Positions 61,207-64,000 of a DNA stretch of 64,000 bases are shown in pieces; position 1 is the stretch's first letter, and each line of letters opens with the position of its first letter. This DNA comes from JADKIH01 sp031427625 (GTDB taxonomy: Bacteria; Bacteroidota; Bacteroidia; AKYH767-A; 2013-40CM-41-45). Position numbers and translations under genes: made by a program. The notes under the pieces were generated by a model, which saw only the letters and a program-made list of their open reading frames with translations, was not told where the DNA came from and ran no database searches. The DNA is taken from NCBI GenBank assembly GCA_031427625.1, contig JANPNV010000095.1, positions 3,328-67,327 of the forward strand, written 5' to 3'.

Positions 61207-63801
61207 ATGAAAAAAACAATCTTCTTCCTAATTATTCTATTTTCTGCGAAAGCTGGAATTTGTCAGACAATGGATCAATCCAAAGTTGTAATTCCTTCTG
61301 GTGCACCAACAAGAAATTTTTATGAAATTCAAAATGCATTTCATGAAAATGAAGAGATGCAGCAGGAGAAAGAGTTTACAAAGACAGTTGATTATAAATT
61401 CGAAGACGATGATAATTCCGGAAGCTTACAATTCGGTCGATGGGAGGAATTTATGGCGCCAAGGGTCTATCCGTCCGGAGATATTACACTGCCATTTCAG
61501 GCAGCAGAGAATTATAAAAGGTATATTGATTCTCTTTCTCACGGTCATATTTTAAAAACTCCACTTTTTCCAAATACTTCAAACAGCATTGCTGGAATCT
61601 GGGTTTCGCTCGGACCATCTCTTGTGAATGCCACGGGAACGAACACTGGTGTCAACGGAAGACTCGACTTCGTCAGATTCGATCCTGCGAACAGTAACAT
61701 CATGTATACCGGTTCAAATACCGGCGGACTCTGGAAATCTACAAATGCAGGATTAACATGGAATATTCTCACCGATCATCTTCCTTTCATTGGTTGTTAT
61801 GACCTGGCAATATCAAATTCGAATTCAAGTAAAATGTACATGGCAACAGGAACTGTCGGTGGTGCAGGGATGGCTTATGATGTGAGCGTAATCAAATCAA
61901 CCGATGGTGGAATTTCCTGGAGTACAACAGGAATTATTTTACCATCATGCTGCGGAATAATTCCACGGTTAGCAATCCACCCTTCAAATGATGACATCGT
62001 TCTTGCTGCCACCTTCAATGGTGTATATAAAACTTCAGATGGTGGAGCCAGTTGGTTGCAAACTCAGGCAGGCACTTTCTCCGATGTAAAGTTTAAGCCA
62101 GGCGATCCTACAATTGTTTACGCAACTCAACAAGGAGCTACTACAACACGTTTCTACCGTTCGTCGAATACAGGCGATACGTATACTCAGACTACATCAG
62201 GCCTTCAAAGTCCGTCAACAGATGCAATCGCCTATAAGATCGGTGTTACGCCTGCCAATCCTGATTATGTTTATTTAGTTGCTATGGATAATTCGCCCTT
62301 GGGATTTAATGGCATTTATCGTTCGACAGATGGTGGAATGAACTTTACTACTCAAATTGATTCGTCAAATTTCATGCGTATTCTGTATAGCTCCGAATTC
62401 ATGTGTATTACCGTAAATCCACAAAATGCGAATGATGTTTACATCGGCGGATTTGCTCCTTATCATTCATCGGATGGTGGCGTAACCTGGGCAGGAATTG
62501 CCGGGTCAACTATTTATCTTGATTTTCATTTTCTTGAATTTTTACCCGGAAGTTCCACCACAATTTTTGCTGCTAACGACGGTGGATTGTATAAGTCAAC
62601 AAGCAATGGCGGAAGCTGGAGTTATCTCGCTAATGGAATTCAGATTACGCAGATGTACAGAATGGGAGGATCTTCAGCTACGCCAAATAAAATACTTACC
62701 GGACAACAGGATGTTGGAACATACTTGTATAACAACGGAGTCTGGTCGCAACTTTGGCAAGCCGATGGCACAGAATGTTTCATCGATCCCATTGATACCA
62801 ATACATTTTACATGACGTCTCAGAATGGTTCCGTATATAAATCTGTAAATGCAGGTGCAAATTTTAATCAGATTGTAAATCCATGGGGCTCGGGAATAAA
62901 TTCAAGCGGGAATTGGGTTTCTCCATTCGTCATGCATCCAACTGATCATAACTCTTTATTAATCGGAAAGGATTCAGTTTACCGCTCTACAAATGGAGGA
63001 ACAAACTGGTCCGGTATGCAGGGTTCATCAGCAGGATTCTGGAAGTATACTGCTCTTGCTTATGCTCCTTCCAATCCATTATATATTTACGCTGCAACTT
63101 CATCAACATTTTATGCTTCGACGAATGGAAATAACTTCGTTGCAAGAACGGCAACATTTCCCGGTTCAATTACATTTATCACCGTCAGCAATGTCGATCC
63201 CCAAAAAGTATGGGTATCTCTTAGTGGATATACATCAGGAAATAAGGTCTATGCTTCGACAGATGCAGGACTAACGTGGAATGATTACTCCACCGGACTT
63301 CCAAATTTGCCAGTAAATTGTATCATCTATCAGAATAATACAAATGACAGATTGTTTGTGGGAATGGATGTGGGCGTTTATTATCGCAGCGATTCATTAT
63401 CGGCATGGCAGTACTTCGGCAATGGACTTCCAAATGTTCAGGTAAGAGACCTTGAAATTCATTACAGCGTAAATAAAATTCGAGCAGCAACATTCGGCAG
63501 AGGTTTGTGGGAATCAGAGTTAAGTCTTGTTACAGGAATTGAGGAAAATAAATTCTCAAGTGATGGATTCAAACTTTTTCCAAATCCATCATCTGATTAT
63601 TTTACGATTTCGATTTCGAATGAGATTCTAAAATCTAATGCATCATTAACTATCTATAATTCTTTAGGAGAATTGGTTTACAGTCAGACATTGCAAAATG
63701 AAAACACCAAAATCCAAAAAGAATTGCCAGCTGGATTTTATTTGGCAATGGTTAGCAATGGGGTTTTTCAAATGAAGAAGAAAATGATCGTTCACAAGTA
63801 G
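61207..63801 (+). CDS. Secreted Asp-box (VPS10/sortilin-like) beta-propeller protein with T9SS type A sorting domain
   Basis: This 864-residue protein has a signal peptide (MKKTIFFLIILFSAKAGICQ). From about 130 to 770 it is built of repeats with the Asp-box consensus S-x-D-x-G-x-T-W: LWKSTNAGLTWNIL, VIKSTDGGISWSTT, VYKTSDGGASWLQT, HSSDGGVTWAG, VYRSTNGGTNWSG and VYASTDAGLTWNDY. These are the bacterial relatives of the sortilin propeller and of xyloglucanase-like GH74 propellers, but catalytic residues cannot be judged. The C-terminus (about 785-864) is a type A sorting domain (FKLFPNPSSDYFTI and GFYLAMVSNGVFQMKKKMIV). It is exported by the T9SS and possibly cell-surface bound. Confidence 0.9.
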   Translation: MKKTIFFLIILFSAKAGICQTMDQSKVVIPSGAPTRNFYEIQNAFHENEEMQQEKEFTKTVDYKFEDDDNSGSLQFGRWEEFMAPRVYPSGDITLPFQAAENYKRYIDSLSHGHILKTPLFPNTSNSIAGIWVSLGPSLVNATGTNTGVNGRLDFVRFDPANSNIMYTGSNTGGLWKSTNAGLTWNILTDHLPFIGCYDLAISNSNSSKMYMATGTVGGAGMAYDVSVIKSTDGGISWSTTGIILPSCCGIIPRLAIHPSNDDIVLAATFNGVYKTSDGGASWLQTQAGTFSDVKFKPGDPTIVYATQQGATTTRFYRSSNTGDTYTQTTSGLQSPSTDAIAYKIGVTPANPDYVYLVAMDNSPLGFNGIYRSTDGGMNFTTQIDSSNFMRILYSSEFMCITVNPQNANDVYIGGFAPYHSSDGGVTWAGIAGSTIYLDFHFLEFLPGSSTTIFAANDGGLYKSTSNGGSWSYLANGIQITQMYRMGGSSATPNKILTGQQDVGTYLYNNGVWSQLWQADGTECFIDPIDTNTFYMTSQNGSVYKSVNAGANFNQIVNPWGSGINSSGNWVSPFVMHPTDHNSLLIGKDSVYRSTNGGTNWSGMQGSSAGFWKYTALAYAPSNPLYIYAATSSTFYASTNGNNFVARTATFPGSITFITVSNVDPQKVWVSLSGYTSGNKVYASTDAGLTWNDYSTGLPNLPVNCIIYQNNTNDRLFVGMDVGVYYRSDSLSAWQYFGNGLPNVQVRDLEIHYSVNKIRAATFGRGLWESELSLVTGIEENKFSSDGFKLFPNPSSDYFTISISNEILKSNASLTIYNSLGELVYSQTLQNENTKIQKELPAGFYLAMVSNGVFQMKKKMIVHK

Positions 63802-63811
63802 GAAGGAAGAG

Positions 63812-64000
63812 CCAAGAACCAAGAACCAAGAATCAAGAACCAAGAATCAAGAACCAAGAACCAAGAATCAAGAACCAAGAATCAAGAATCAAGAACCAAG
63901 AATCAAGAACCAAGAATCAAGAATCAAGAACCAAGAATCAAGAATCAAGAATCAAGAACCAAGAATCAAGAACCAAGAATCAAGAATCAAGAACCAAGAA
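63812..64000 (+). repeat. Heptamer array, 27 units of YCAAGAA, continuing past the window edge
   Basis: The 189 bases are exactly 27 units of seven bases. Each unit is CCAAGAA or TCAAGAA with no other variation, mixed irregularly. It starts 10 bp after the stop of the propeller gene. The unit is not a multiple of three, so it is not a coding repeat. Confidence 0.95.

Noticed and set aside
63812..64000. CRISPR array
   Set aside because: The repeats are 7 bp and immediately adjacent, with no unique spacers and no cas gene nearby.

Overview
The window comes from an AT-rich Bacteroidota genome (Sphingobacteriales/Chitinophagales-like, by inference). The evidence is the protein content: several secreted proteins end in type IX secretion (T9SS) type A sorting domains, a gldF-gldG gliding-motility ABC pair is present, and there are SprB-type repeats, DUF1573, DUF4920, DUF4340 and DUF6913 proteins and a ComEC without its metallo-beta-lactamase domain. 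Several promoters carry the Bacteroidota TAnnTTTG -7 box. No phage, conjugative or CRISPR locus is seen. No complete insertion sequence is seen either.

Layout. 1-4431: start of an outer-membrane porin-like gene (cut by the window edge), an OmpR-type response regulator and its sensor kinase, and, divergently, a secreted T9SS cargo gene broken by three lesions. The divergent region holds helically phased TTAAC repeats. 4580-9649: DinB-like protein, then prmC and the tightly packed ligA-DUF6913-dapA group. 9662-14450: a lipoprotein, and divergently a LytS-type hybrid sensor with a LytTR regulator, separated by a 29-bp tandem repeat carrying small dyads. 14727-25662: an orphan IS3 OrfA-like ORF, a 3118-residue cysteine-rich adhesin-like protein with dockerin-like Ca-binding loops at its end, and a T9SS cargo protein. 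25680-38969: housekeeping genes (ribH, TPR protein, DUF4920 lipoprotein, HMG-CoA lyase, a coiled-coil repeat protein, surE, two small membrane proteins, lpxB, comEC, an MBL hydrolase, mpl, DUF1573). 38980-43736: dnaN, DUF4340, gldG and gldF on the minus strand. 43890-52554: a SprB-repeat T9SS cargo, an ABM-like protein, SAM hydroxide adenosyltransferase, phoH, purC, a lipoprotein hydrolase and an RsmB-type methyltransferase. 52655-59347: a 1827-residue TPR/PD40/SPOR-like envelope protein, clpS and an M48 lipoprotein protease.

59434-64000 is the most accessory-looking part. A tRNA-Arg(ACG) is followed by about 440 bp of non-coding DNA with nested inverted repeats, an orphan HigA-type antitoxin whose upstream DNA resembles the 3' end of a lost toxin, a GxxExxY (PD-(D/E)XK-like) protein whose C-terminus runs into an interspersed repeat, a T9SS-secreted Asp-box propeller protein, and an array of 27 heptamer units that reaches the window edge.

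Functional links. The GldFG pair, the T9SS cargo proteins and the PorE-like envelope protein point to a cell that secretes and displays large surface proteins, possibly with gliding. The two two-component systems each lie divergent to a secreted protein or lipoprotein gene, with repeat motifs in the shared promoter, which suggests local control of the cell surface. All functional calls come from reading the sequence. No database search was run.
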